Source: Chrysomallon squamiferum
Lineage: Eukaryota; Mollusca; Gastropoda; Neomphalida; Peltospiridae
Direction: 5' to 3'
Length of the DNA stretch: 64,000 bases
Assembly (NCBI GenBank): GCA_012295275.1
Contig: CM022669.1
Location: 11,891,980-11,955,979 of the forward strand
The stretch's first letter is position 1. Each line of letters begins with the position of its first letter. Made by a program: the position numbers and the translations under genes. The notes below the pieces were generated by a model. The model was not told where the DNA came from. It worked only from the letters and a program-made list of their open reading frames with translations, and ran no database searches. Positions 1 through 26,095 of this stretch are shown here, one piece after another.

Positions 1-115
1 TATATATATATGTATGTATATATATATATGTTTATGTATATATATATATATATGTATGTATATATATATATATATATATATATGTTTATGTATAATGTAT
101 GTATATATATATAAT
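1..115. repeat. TA/TATG microsatellite at the window edge
   Basis: Alternating TA runs with TATG and TATGTT interruptions fill the first 115 bases. Any open frame through here is a translation of the repeat. Confidence 0.9.
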
Positions 116-1395
116 TGTGCTTTTTTAAATACAAATACTATAATTATAGGAGCAGGCTTCAAAATGCAGAAGAGGAAAATGCAAAATCTTGTGCAACTAG
201 AGGTTCGACTAATGCCATATTACAGTCAAAATCATGTTTCAATTGACAAAAATTTACAATAAATATTCAATAAAAAAAACATTCAAAGAATTAAACTGCA
301 AAAATTTCTATATTTCTGATGCTTAAAACATTTTCATGTCAGGATTAAGAAATAAAGTTTTTAAATGCAATCAGGATATTTTAACAAAGAAGAAAATCTA
401 TAATATATAAATAAAAAAAAATCTCTCTGAATTTGTGAACAGATTCTTAAGAGGGTACTTCAAAAAGAAATCAACATTATGTATGCTACAAGAATATAAA
501 TGATAGAAAAAAATATATAAAACCTCAATCAAAATGCAATGTGACCTTAAATTTTGTCATTTACTAAAATGGAACTTTTTTTTTTTTTGCAATTCTAACT
601 ATTAAAGTTCAGTTTATTTTGAAGTTTCGTGCCCTGGTTTGAACGTGATGTACCAGTAACTCCATGTGTGCCATATCAATGAAGACGGACATGCAGAGGT
701 TAAAAAAATAAATAAATAAATAACATTACATAGAGATGAAGCTTAAAAAAAATTAACTGATTTACTTTACCTGCGGCTGCTTTGATGACCATGCAAAGAA
801 AGAAGATATAAGATAAACATACAAATACAGTCATCGAAAAAATATACATCATAAAAGTTTCAAAACAAAGAAGAGCCAAAATCAAAACCTCCAAACATGG
901 CTTAAAAATATTACATAAATCAATGAATTTACCAATCTATGTAAAAATACTCTTAACAAATAAAACGTAAACAATCAAAATTACAAATCTTAAAATATAT
1001 ATATGGTAAAAAAAAGGGGGTTATTTTGTGTAGTGGGTTTATTAAAATGATTAATGTTTTTTAAAGTTATGTACCAATATAAGTTATCTGTACTAGGAAA
1101 ACTTTAAAAAAAAACAAAAAAATATATAAAAAATCTAATAATAAAGCTCTGTGTATTCTACAACAACAACTTTTCAGGAACAACCTATTTAATAATCAGA
1201 TTTGCATTAGCCGCATGGGAAAAGCAGAATGGCCAAAGCTTAGGAACCGAAATCGCTGAAATGAGCTAGATCGTAAAACCACCAATCTATATTGAGTTGG
1301 TTGTTAGTGCAGCTCATACAAGGCCTTTTAATACAATTATGCAGATCTGGAATACATCCATCCCATGATGATGTAACAATTAGTCGTAAACATGC

Positions 1396-1551
1396 TTAAT
1401 TCTGAAAGTCTTCCAAGGTAAACACTGTGGCCAGTTCTCTGTTCAGCCTGTCCACACCAGCAGGATGGACAGAATGGACATGATATTGATTCACTGTCCT
1501 GCTGCTTTCTCCATTAGACAGAACTGGGTTCATTGCGGAACTGCAGAACAT
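1396..1551 (-). CDS. unidentified 51-codon open frame, possible terminal exon
   Basis: A minus-strand frame runs from an ATG at 1551 to a TAA ending at 1396 and reads as non-repetitive protein, ending in RELATVFTLEDFQN. A CAG preceded by a weak pyrimidine stretch would start an exon at 1540, in a phase that keeps this frame open. The patch is visibly less AT-rich than its surroundings. I do not recognise the family and it is not an SH3 domain. It could be the last exon of an alternative transcript of the neighbouring minus-strand gene, an exon of another gene, or chance. Confidence 0.25.
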   Translation of the reverse strand: MFCSSAMNPVLSNGESSRTVNQYHVHSVHPAGVDRLNRELATVFTLEDFQN

Positions 1552-4208
1552 GCTTACAGAATTAGTTTTTTTGCAGTTAGGATAGTGTGCAAATTAGTAA
1601 AGACAGTGATTTGTAAATTATTGTAATACATATTTCATAATAAATATTTTAACTTACATCACTCATTATATAAATGATTATAAAAAGCTCCTGTAAAGTC
1701 ATACTGTGCAAAATTTATGCAATAATCAGTGAACCAAAGCAATGACCATTAGTAATAATCTATAAATCATGCACACACACACACACACACACATGCCTCC
1801 ACACATACACACATTTTGTGTATACATGTATGTGTATCCTCTTGTAACTCATGCACTGGTATTAGTAATAAATAAATAAATAAATACAAATTAATTACTG
1901 AAAAATTTATCTAAAACATTTCATTGTCAGTACCTCTTACATTTACAAACTCAACATCATCAACAATTGTAGACAAGACAATTTGATTAGCTGAAGTATT
2001 GAGTCTGACAAGATCCAGTATTGAAAGAATTAAAGAAAACTTGATTTACTCAACTTAAAATGACCCATCCAAGGTTGGTCATCCCAAGTTCACAGTTACA
2101 CAAAACAAAATACCACTCATATAACTGGTTTCACAGAGTATTTACCATAAATTTCAAACAGAAAATAAAATATAGTTATAATATTAACCTCTACAAGTAT
2201 AGAAAAGTGAATACAAAAGTTTCATTTGTATTGGTATGTGGTGATCGTATATGCTCAACTGGATGTGACATCAATACTTCCTTGATGAATGTAAACTGAA
2301 ATTGTGTTATCATTACAATATGATACACTGAGATTAGAAATGATAGAACAAAATCCCAAAATGGATCAACGAACACAGTGTTTATAACAAAAAAAAGATA
2401 TAAATATTTTGTTAACAATAATAGTAACAATAGTGCTGATTTCTTTTGTAGTGTATGTCAAATTTCATTAATAATAATAATAATAATAATCATAATAATA
2501 ATGCATACTCTTAGAAAACTATTTTTGCCAGTATCAATAAAATTAAATTCTTAAATGTAGTATTTTAAAATATCTTAATCAATATACGTAATCATAATCA
2601 CAGAGTGATTCCATGTAAAAATATTCTAATTAAAAACATCCAGTCAATCACTTGATAAATACAAAAAATGATAATAAAATAAAAAAATAAAATAAATACA
2701 TAAAAGTCTGCATTGACCCAGAAAAACCATCCAACCAGAAATACCAATAAGCAACATGAAAATACACCCGAAGTGTTAATTTGTGAAATAACAATGGTTA
2801 GTCACACTTCAGCTCCTCTGTTTACTACCCAACACACAAACATTCAGGTGACCAGTTAGTCAGAACAAGCAATGCAACATTAGTAATTTTATATGAACTT
2901 CCAACAATAAACTCCTGGTGTTGAAAAATAAACTCAAAATGTGAACTTAATAATACAGATGTCAAAAACTGTACTTGTGAAGAAAAAAAAAATATATATA
3001 TTTATTATTATTTTTCTTTTAACACACATAAACATTTTTTTATTTATTTTTTAATTATTTATACTTTTTTAATTCACATTATGTAAAATACTGACATTAA
3101 AAGGTAACATAGCAATTACTATGACTTAAAGTTTTGAGTTCAAAATACCAATAACTGTTAACTACCCTATGTCAAAACCTATCTCTACAAGAACCATTAA
3201 GATACAGATTAAATAATTAAAGTTTTATTGAAAAATATAAGAAGGCAAAATATAAACCAAGATATTAGAAATACCAATATAGTCCAGTTTAATACCACTA
3301 AAACAATGTTGAAGCCAAAGGGACAAATGACATATTATTTATACTGACAAGCTTTGAAAGCCTGAAGCAGATAGTTTAAGCAAGTTTTGTTAAAGTTACA
3401 ATTTTTACATCAATAAACTTGATGTGTATATCCCACACCAGAACAATGAAAAGCAAATAAATAAATAAAATGAAACTGCAGTTATATTCTGCTACTTTAT
3501 ATATATAATTTTTTCCCGTTGTTTTATTCTTTTTTTACTTTTATAATTTGTTGTGAAGGAAAATATTTATAAAAAAAAAAAATATTTAAATTAAGGGTAC
3601 AGTATTATACTGATCAAATATTTGTTTGCTCACAGTTCTAAAAAAAAAAAAAAAAAAAATCTTAAGAAAAACATAATGAAGTAAAATAAAATAATAATAA
3701 TAATAATAGTGAACTATATACAAGTACTGCATTTCTTTGCTGTATTTAATTTAAAATAACCTTTAAAAAGTATATATATCTATATAGTGTAGAAGTTATA
3801 TCAGTATTAATAAAAAAAAAATCAATAAATAAAATAAAAAATCATTTACAAATAAAAAAATAAATTATAAATAAAATAAAAAAAATAATTTACCAATAAA
3901 ATAAATAAATAAAATATTATTGAAGGCAATCAAACAACAAAAATGACAGAATGCAGTAAATGTACTATAATAAAAAAAAATAATAATAATAAAAAATAAA
4001 ACAGATGCCAGTGATACTGTATAAATATACTACAATAAAATGAAAATAGCTGTAATACAGAATATGTGACACTAACACCTCAACAAGCAGTGGTTAATAA
4101 GATAGATTGTTAGTGGCTTATGAATACTTAGCTCACTAAACTTGTCAAGATCTTCACAGTAATATCTTACCTCCTGTACAAGCATGAAAAACATTGTTTA
4201 ATAACATG

Positions 4209-4210
<2 letters not shown>

Positions 4211-4240
<30 letters not shown>
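4211..4240. repeat. AT dinucleotide repeat
   Basis: Uninterrupted AT run of about 30 bases. Confidence 0.9.
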
Positions 4241-4242
<2 letters not shown>

Positions 4243-4792
4243 TAAAATCAAAAATAAAGAAGAAGAGAAATGAAGAAAATAATGCAAATAGTATATATTT
4301 TTTTTAAATCAATATTGAAAAAAAAGGAGGAAAATAATAATAAAAACACAAATACTATATTTTTAAAAGAAAAACACGAAGAAAATTTCACAAAAAACAC
4401 AACAACATTTAGTTTTAGACTTGCTTCTAAGAATAGATTATTATTCATTTCATTTTATATAAATAATCTTCATTTTTATTGTTTATTTATTTATTACTGT
4501 TATGACATTCCTGTTTTTACAAGTAGTGCTCACAAATTCCAACATATTCCTTGATTAATTAACAAAATGAGGAAGTTTTACAAAAGTAGAAAAAAAAGAA
4601 GAAAAAAAAAAGGGACAGTACATTTATGTTTGCTACTTATAATGACACTCCCCAATTATTAATAATAATTAATATTGACCAGTATTTTAATTAAACCATC
4701 AGAAAATGATAAATCAGAAACAAGTTGTGTTACTGCTGTTTATATAATATGGCATAAACTAATTTAGTTTTGTGGATGATAAATGACTCAAT

Positions 4793-4851
<59 letters not shown>
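4793..4851. repeat. AAT trinucleotide repeat
   Basis: About 19 perfect AAT units. The same triplet recurs as separate arrays throughout the window. Confidence 0.95.
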
Positions 4852-4854
<3 letters not shown>

Positions 4855-5433
4855 GATATATAAATAAATAAAGAAAGTAAAATACTAAAAATTAAATAAA
4901 AATTATAAAAAGAACCCATAATGGTTATATCAGTTAGATTATGTCACTATACTTTATCTAGAATCTTTTTTTATTTATTCTTTATTTATATACTGGAAAA
5001 TATTGGTAGCTTTTTCTTTTTTCTTCTTTTTTTTTCAGTTAACATATGGCATTTAAAAATAAAATAATTTTACCTTAATAATAAATATAAATAGTGTATA
5101 TCAATTTTATGATGTATATTTTTGTAAGAATAGTTTTCCATTTTTTTTATTTCTTATAAATTAACAAAGTGACATATGACAAGCAAATATTGTCCTAAAT
5201 TAAAAATCCAATTAAAAGAAAAAAAAAAAAAAAGAAACAAAATAATAAACATAACAAAACATATATATAATTCCTTTTTGAAAAATATGTCACACGATAT
5301 AACAAACTTCTAATACATCGATTAACATAAAGTCACACTCATTAATATATTTACGAAAAATCAAGTCACAGTCAGAACACCAGATATTATATATTAATCA
5401 CTCATTAGAATGAAAATGAAATGATATGCCTAC

Positions 5434-18120
<12,687 letters not shown>

Positions 18121-18260
18121 TATGTCAAAATGTTCAACGTATGTTCCTCTCTCGTGACTGATGTGAATTTCCTCCCACTAACAGGGCATCCCTGATGACA
18201 TCACAAGGGTGCTATTCACTTGATAGCAATTGTGACAAGTTAAAATTATGACCTGTTTAA
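18121..18260 (-). promoter_or_regulatory. 5' UTR and probable proximal promoter of endophilin-A
   Basis: Bases immediately upstream of the ATG at 18120 are less AT-rich than the introns and contain no in-frame extension of the protein. I see no clear TATA box or initiator, so the transcription start is not placed. Confidence 0.35.
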
Positions 18261-18631
18261 AAGCTCATTAGTTGATGTGAACGATTTTATAATTTTAAAT
18301 AATGAATCAAAAGATTCAGTGACTATATATAGACAGAATTGTTATTATTGCCTTTTTAAAATAGTAGGTAAACAAACTATTAGGAACAGCTCTTTAATTT
18401 AGTTAATAAGTGTAGTGATTAAGTTAATAGTAAAAACGTAAATAAACAGAAAAATAAAGAAAAAATGAAAGAAAACAACAACCAAAAAAACAATGATATG
18501 AAGAAAAAAAAAAAAGACAAATATTTTTGTAAAATTAAAATTTTCAGGACTGAAAATTGCAGTTATCTAGAAAGAGATTTTTTTAATAAATTTATAAATA
18601 AAAAAAATATGTAGAATTACAAATTTCTATA

Positions 18632-18717
<86 letters not shown>

Positions 18718-20130
18718 AATTTCTGTGATAAATAAACATGGTTAAGATAGATATATAACAGATATATATATATATATATATATATATTATTTAGTTTTTA
18801 TATATACATAATAAAATATGTAAATATAGCGATACATTTGCAGAAGAGTAGCAGTTATCGAATATATGCTAATTAAGAATACCAATTTTCCTGTTATTAA
18901 TTTGAAACGTATTAAGATAATAACTTCATTATATTAAGTTAATCAGTTGCCATATATTTAAATCCAAATAATAAATTTGTTCTGACTGGATATCATTCTT
19001 TGTCACAGTATTCATTACAAAAATATTAATATCTCTAACAACTGGGTGAACATTGTTTCGATATCCAAATGTAAACTGTCGTGTAGATAATCGTCCCTCT
19101 AAAATCAAAAAACAGTAACATCCGGTTGTTTTCATTTCAGAAGTGGCACGCAAAACAAAATCTCATTTTGTAATGTCTCCTTTCATTTTTATTTCATTTT
19201 TAATATTGCCTAAGCCATTATTTTGCTTTAATTAGATTGCAGTATTAAGGAATAACAAATGTAACCAATTTACCCAATCGGCCTTCTCCGTGTATTTACT
19301 CCATTTTATTGTGACAGAATTTAACAATTTTGTTTCCACCGCGCCAATTTCAAAATCTAAGATTTTCACTGAGAACTTTACTTATCTTTACAGAAGTGTC
19401 GTATATATGAAAGTAAAATTATTAGGGTATTCAGGTATTCTGTCTTCCTACAAAATGTTATTATAGTAGGTTGTGGTCACTAATGTATTTGATGCTTTTG
19501 TTTGTATCATTTATTTTCAGTTTCAGTGCATTCTTCATAAAACTAATGACAAATGTTATTACTTTAACCAGTTTGTTATTTGACTTGATATTTAGAAACC
19601 TAACTTATTATCACTGTTAAATATATATATATATTGTTATTATTTATTTTATAATAATTACTTTTTTTGCATATAATTTCAGGATCCTTTTCATTATAAA
19701 TATCAAATTATATCAAAGCTTGAATTTATCTAGATAAATTAGTCATTCATAAAATTTCATGTCTTTTTTTTTTTTTTTTTTTTTTTGAAATATTGAAACA
19801 TGTATTTCTCTGATAGTCTAGCTTAATGTCAAGAAAACGTTTTTTGTTGTTATTGTCTGTTGTTTGGTTTTTTTGCTTTGTTACTGTTAACGAAACTTCC
19901 AGTTTTATCCACCTATTTATGTTATAATATTAAATTTATACACACACACTACATTATTCCTTATTTGTGTATTGCATCTTGTCAAGTATGATTCCAAGGT
20001 AGAATGACAAAATATATGTAGTTCATTTTCTGAACAATAAACTTGCAATAAATTGTACTGTAAATAATAAATAATTCAAATAAACAGTTTTTAAAAATTA
20101 AATTTATTAAACTGAATATATAAAATTAAC
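18261..20130. other. intergenic region, no supported gene
   Basis: Contains a compound CT-AT microsatellite, poly-T tracts and a CpG-bearing patch near 19270-19370 that could be regulatory. A minus-strand open frame at 18929-19153 is not repeat-derived but matches no family I recognise. Confidence 0.5.
18634..18714. repeat. compound CT-AT microsatellite
   Basis: About 24 CT units followed without a break by about 16 AT units. Confidence 0.95.
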
Positions 20131-22382
20131 ACATTTATCTGTAAAATAAAACGTTTATTTTTTCTCACAAAAATAGATCTGTATACTTGAATACATTGCT
20201 TACACATGTATGAACTATCAATAATCACAAAACATTCCCAGAATTGCTTACACCCAAAGTGTTTATTGGTTGTTCAGATGTCTTCCTTATATGATGTATG
20301 TTTGCCATGTGCCAATGCCTGTTATTGTGGCACCAAAAATACAAGTTTTCTTACAATGAATTCAGTTCTGGTTTTTTAACAGTTCAAGAGGAAAGCAAAA
20401 AATAAGTATTATGATACTTATTCTCTCTATTAATATTTATAATTTATCTTGAAATAAAAAAAAATGTAATAAAAATAGATCTATGCTTTTGGTGCCAAAA
20501 TTCTGATGAATTTCCCTTTAATTCTGCTGTCCATAAGCATATCCTTATGATGTTAGATTGAAACAAAATAATAAAATTATTTAACAGGTAGATTTAATGT
20601 TAACATTTTACTGAGATAAACGTTTTATTAATTATGTACAGAAAAAACAAAATATTCAAACCAATATGTATTTGAAATTGCATGAAAATTAAATTAAATA
20701 AACACCAAAACACACCATACAGTTATATACATATTGCACACACACACACACACTCACACACAAAAATTCATTAACTTAAAAAAAATATATATTTTGAAAA
20801 CAACATTAAGAAATATATTAAAAACAAAAATATAATAACACAAATATAAAAATAATAACAACAAAAACAAAAAATCACTGGCATACATTAAACTTAGAAA
20901 TAAAAATTAATTTTACAAGCAATAAAATGTAAACAATATATTCCATGTACTGTGTTACTTGAATGTGTGACTGAAGTATACATACATGACTATAAAAATG
21001 GGATTAAAACTTTCAGACCACATACTTAAAACACCAACTATGTTGTCAATGTCTTCGAGTCATTTAAGATTTCACTCAAAAAACATGATTAGACTGAAAT
21101 AGAATGTCTGCCAGCAATAATTATAAAATACACAGATACGCAATCATCTAAAACTTAATTAAATAATAAATGAAAATACTATTTGACAACTTCTGAAAGT
21201 ATCTGTCAAATTTCAGTGCATAGCTGGTACAAATGTTATTTTGAATCATGTTTTTAGAAACTGAAACTAGTTGAACGAAACAGTTCTTGCTGTTTTTAAG
21301 AAAATAAATTAAGTAAAAGAAAATTAGTTTTAGATACTGAAGGACAGATTTTAACAAAGTATTCCTAATGAGCAAAAATTGAAATTTTGGTTTCTACAAA
21401 GAGAAAAAAAAACAAAAAATTAGTTTGATAAGCTTGGTTCTATACTTTGTTGCAGAACTACTTTCAGTGGATTATGAATTATCAGTTCCCTGAGATTTCA
21501 TGAAAGATACTTGTTAGAATACATTTAAAAAAAAAAAATGCATATAACCTCCTTGAACTAATGCCTCTTTTTTTTTTATCATTAATTTCCTAAAATTTAT
21601 AATTTGACAGATAAAAGTTAACAGTTAATCTGAATACAATATATTTTTGTTACCCAGTTCAGTACTACTGATTATAAAGATTAATTACATTGTTATCATG
21701 CTTTATATTTCTTTCCGGTTCTTCCCACACTACAACTTAACTGAATGCAAAAGTTTTGTTTTTGATTACAAAAATACAACAAACTGAAGATGCAAGAAAT
21801 ATACCTTGCACACATTTTCAGTGGAACTGCAAAATTACCAATATTAATTAAAATATATTTGTATACATGTTACTTTTTAAAATATTTTTAAACAAATCGG
21901 GTATCATTTTGACAGAAATCTTATTTTAACCTTAACAGCATATGATAAAACATTTTCATTTAAAGATGATACTTAGCCAAAGCTGTGGATAAATGGTGAC
22001 AATACATACAAAAGAACAATGTAACAATGTTATTTTTATAATTTTCCGCGATAAACAAACTATTTATGACTAATCTTTGGCTAAGCTGTTTTATAAACTT
22101 ATTATTACCATATACCTAAAAGTTCCCACCCCAAATTTGGCATTAATAAAAAGCTCAAAAGTTTCTTTGAATGACAGAAGGGAAAAATGGGCTTGAATCT
22201 TAAATTTTCCAAGATCTATTCTAGTGCAATATATAGCATGAGTCAAATAAATAATCTGAAATGGTTGTATATATTTACTTATATATCTGCCCTAAACAAT
22301 ATTTATTTTAGCTGAAATTAATTTTTTGGGGATGACATTAGTTACTAAGAGTTGGTAAAGTTATTTTTTTTAAATGAAATAC
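20131..22382 (-). other. 3' UTR or intergenic region downstream of the DUF1761 gene
   Basis: About 2.2 kb of AT-rich DNA beyond the stop codon at 22383. No coding frame is convincing. Several AATAAA-like motifs occur on the minus strand, so the UTR end is uncertain. Confidence 0.4.
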
Positions 22383-22967
22383 TTATTTAAAGTAGGTAAT
22401 GGAAGAACACATCAGTGCTAGGACAGCTGCATTGTAGGCATGATCAATAAGGAAGACAACCATTGACTGAGTGTTGAAGGCAACATGGGGAATATCAGCA
22501 ATGGAAATAAGAGCAGCAAGACCAAGGCCAGTTTGAGCAGCTTCTGACACACATTCAATTTGAAATAACCTGACAAAACAAATTGATTAAATTATAAAAG
22601 TTATAAAGTAGAATTATAAGTTATTAATTATGAAATATATTATCAAATAATATCTTCTAAATAATTATGACATTTAAAAAGATGTCTTTAAGTTCACAAT
22701 AATAAACACACATACATACACATACTGATAAAAATAATAAAATTTAAAAAATTAAATTACTTACGGCATAATGTATGAGAGAAGAAGTACCATAGTTGTT
22801 TGAGCTACAAATGATAAAGCACATGCACATGCATTACATTCAGGTTTTTTAGTTGTTGTACCAGGAAATGCATACTTGCACCATACACTGCCAAATAGAA
22901 ATCGTGAGTACCAAACCAGTTGCAAAAACTGACTTGCAAAAAGGCCAGCAAGAGCACCCAAGAGCAT
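22383..22967 (-). CDS. DUF1761-type small membrane protein
   Basis: Two coding exons, 22967-22765 and 22569-22383 (TAA), joined in phase, encode 129 residues. The N-terminus GALAGLFASQFLQLVWYSRF with FGSVW shortly after matches the WYS-x3-FG-x2-W signature that I associate with DUF1761. The second exon has the family's second-half pattern (IDHAYNAAVLALM). I count four hydrophobic segments, at about residues 2-20, 50-67, 76-95 and 106-125, so it is a multi-pass membrane protein. The biochemical function of the family is not known to me. The acceptor lies five bases before the ATG, so the start codon opens its exon and the 5' UTR is spliced: a donor at 23594 fits a leader exon. The leader faces SNAPC3 head-to-head. 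Confidence 0.75.
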
Positions 22968-23379
22968 TTTTTCTGAGAAAAAAAAAATAAAAACAACCAA
23001 GATAGATGTAGCTTTAGCAATGACACTTTTATATTTTGATAACAGTACAAAGAAAAATAACAATGTTAATAATAATAAATAAACAATTTCTTTTTTTATT
23101 ATTATTTTTGTTTTTATTATATTAATACAAAATCTATTTAAATATTAACTTTCAAGTTCTTAAATTATCTATTAACAATACACATATGTATACTAATGTG
23201 AACAAAACAAAGTATTTATAAATATATTTATATATTTATATTTATTATAAAATTACATTTTTTTCCTGACATATTTTCCGATGAACACGTTATACAATTT
23301 TGTTATTGTTGTTATTAATTTATTCTACAGTGGAAAAAGTGGATATCAGTGAACAGTAATAATAATAAAAATTAGAATA

Positions 23380-23401
23380 AATAATAATAATAATAATAAT
23401 A

Positions 23402-23469
<68 letters not shown>
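23380..23469. repeat. AAT trinucleotide repeat
   Basis: Nearly perfect AAT array with one offset unit, in the 5' UTR intron of the DUF1761 gene. Confidence 0.95.
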
Positions 23470-23471
<2 letters not shown>

Positions 23472-23594
23472 TTATTAATTAAATAATTAATAAAAACACA
23501 TAATATGGATCATTCTAACTTAAAATAACAAACCAAAAAATTACTATTTAAAATGAACACTTCTTATCTAAATTTGGCGTTGGTCAACTTACAT

Positions 23595-24429
23595 TTCAAC
23601 GCAAGCGTTTCTTTGAGCGTAGTCTTGATGTTCACTTTAAAAAATGGCGTCTGCTAAACTTCCAGAGAAAGAAAATTTTATTATAAAAGTTTAAAATGTC
23701 ATTTTCAGCCGAAATAAAATTCCATTCAAATGCAGGTTTACAATAAATATAGTTATTATTCTGACCAATTATTGTTCCCTAATTAGTTAAAATAAAATAA
23801 ATAATAAATTAAATTTTAAAAAAAACACAATTTAATTAAATCACAAAACCGTTCTCATAACGTGAACTGATATGTCAAATAAAAAGTCTTCTGCTTTAAA
23901 TTTTGTCAAGAGATAAAAAAAATTAAAAGTTTTAACATGATATTAATATTTAAATTATTATCTATTTTTCTGAAAAAACTCACAAGAATCGGTGAACTGT
24001 GAATAATTTTGAGTAAGTTATATTCCCGCTAAAAACAAGGCAAAATATGCAGATTTTTAGAAGAATAACGGCTAGCCAATCCGAATTTCGCCCAAGTTTT
24101 CCGATCTTTTACGATCTTACCATTCGTGATGTATCGATTAGTTCCGGGATTATGTTATGGTGGAAATGCATCTTTGGACGCGTAAATTTTTGGAAGGAGT
24201 TAAAATTACTGAAAAGAAAAGATAATTATACTGATTCATGTATGGTCTTTCTGTTTGATGTCTAATAATTTGTTTAGTGATTTTCTTGTATTAATTTTCC
24301 AATGAATACGTCTTTATTTTATTTTTACGAAACAGTAATAATTCGTCTGTTTCCGAGAATGTTCCGGCATTCCGAGCCAAAAACAAAAACTACCACAAGT
24401 TGATGATGGGTTAATAGAGAAATAAAATT
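23595..24429. promoter_or_regulatory. shared upstream region of the DUF1761 gene and SNAPC3
   Basis: The minus-strand leader exon (5' of 23594) and the plus-strand SNAPC3 ATG (24430) are about 0.8 kb apart and point away from each other. CpG dinucleotides are more frequent here than in neighbouring introns, especially at about 23570-23650 and 24060-24370. No core promoter element is convincing. The plus-strand open frame at 24047-24265 is not supported as a gene. Confidence 0.45.
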
Positions 24430-24820
24430 ATGGAAACCTCTGTTGGGTCAAATGATTTTCAAGTTTCAGAATATATAAATATTGGTAGTTTTATTAATGA
24501 ATGGGATGATTCGGCCCGTTCATCATGTGAAACACCAATAGAAGGAACGAACGAAAGATATAAACTGGCTGAAAAAATGGGAATAAGTGACGAAACGGTA
24601 GACGAACTAACTGATGTATGCAGGTAAAATAAACAAATAAATGAAAAAAAAAAAAGTTACTAAATTTTAAAGGTAAAAGCTATTGCATGGTAAATACGGC
24701 AACTTATTACAGAAATACAGTTCACTGTTGATTTATTCCACACTGTAAAATCCGTTTGAAAGTTACTCTTCGTGCATTATGCATGTTATTGTTACTGAAT
24801 ATCTTCTTTCATGTTTTATA

Positions 24821-24865
<45 letters not shown>

Positions 24866-26015
24866 TTTTTTTTTTTTTTTTTTTATTATTATTTTTTTTT
24901 TTTCCAGTGTAGATGTTTTACAATCAGGAAATGAACCAAGTAAGCAAAATCTTCTCAAGCAGATACCCAAAGATGTGGATTTGTTTTCTGTAAGGTGAGA
25001 ATATAAACAGTTTTCAGTTTTGATGTTAATTTTGAATTCTACACATAGTTTATATTTTGTCATCTGGATTTCAAAAACAAAACAAAAAAAGAAACCCACT
25101 CTGACAGAGCATATAACTTCATGTTAAATATAAGAAATGTTTAGAAATTTCCTGTTATACAAAATGAAATATTAAGGGATTATTATTAGTAGTAGTATTA
25201 TTATTCTGCTTTAATAATACTGTATTATCAAACATTGTATGATTTCTTAAACATCATGACGCTTAATAAAAAGTAACAGCTATGTAAATAATGCAATTAT
25301 TTTATTTTATTATTATCATCAACATCATCATCATCATCATGAAGCAGCAGCTGTAGTATCTAATATGTTTCAGATTTCAGAAATATGAGCTAGAACTCAG
25401 AAATGATGCAGCCTATAGACAGCTTGTTGCAAGGAACATGAAATATAACATGTCAGAAAACATAAAGGTATTATATATCTTTAGTTTACACTTAATTAAG
25501 AACTTTCACTGGTGTCAGTCATAGACATTACTTGTCCACTGTTAAAAGCAATTTCTTGTAGTTCATTAAAACTGATCTTTTTTTTTTTTCATTTAAAAAT
25601 CCCAGTAATAATAAAATAAGAATGGAAGCTGACATAATGTAATTTTAACATACAACACTGAAGTTAACCAGAAGCATAATGATCAGATGAAATTTCATTT
25701 GTTTTATGTTTTTAGTGTTCAGATCATCATCAACAGGTGAAGACAAATATAGAAATGCCTGTTCCTGTACCTAATGTTGTTTTGACTGTTACTATCCATA
25801 GACCTTACATTCCAGGACCAAATGCAAAAGTAAATACATGTGTATATTTTATACCAAAACATACTTGAATGTATATAACACATGTCAGTGTGTGTTTAAC
25901 CAAAGATGCTTGAAAATCAGTTTTATTAACATATCATATTTATTAACACATACACACACACACACACACACTTGCATACCTACCACTGTACAACACACCA
26001 TTTTCCCTTTAACTG

Positions 26016-26095
<80 letters not shown>

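Larger units (their letters stand above)
116..5433. other. AT-rich stretch without an assignable exon
   Basis: By position this should be the 3' side or a long intron of the endophilin-A gene. I searched the minus strand for the rest of the BAR domain and for the SH3 domain and did not find them. It contains poly-A and poly-T tracts, AAT, AT and CA microsatellites, and one GC-richer island around 1200-1560 with a short minus-strand open frame (entered separately). The missing endophilin exons are probably left of the window. Confidence 0.5.

Noticed and set aside
760-840. Donor-like GCCGCAG/GTAAAG on the minus strand
   Set aside because: No acceptor and no recognisable residues upstream; the frame reads as hydrophobic AT-rich noise.
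4130-4190. Possible small endophilin exon before a GAG/GTAAGA donor on the minus strand
   Set aside because: The donor is good, but the upstream sequence gives no BAR-like residues and no convincing acceptor.
24047-24265. 72-residue plus-strand frame upstream of SNAPC3
   Set aside because: It lies in the divergent promoter region, matches no family and is not in a position to join the SNAPC3 frame. CpG content there explains the lack of stops.
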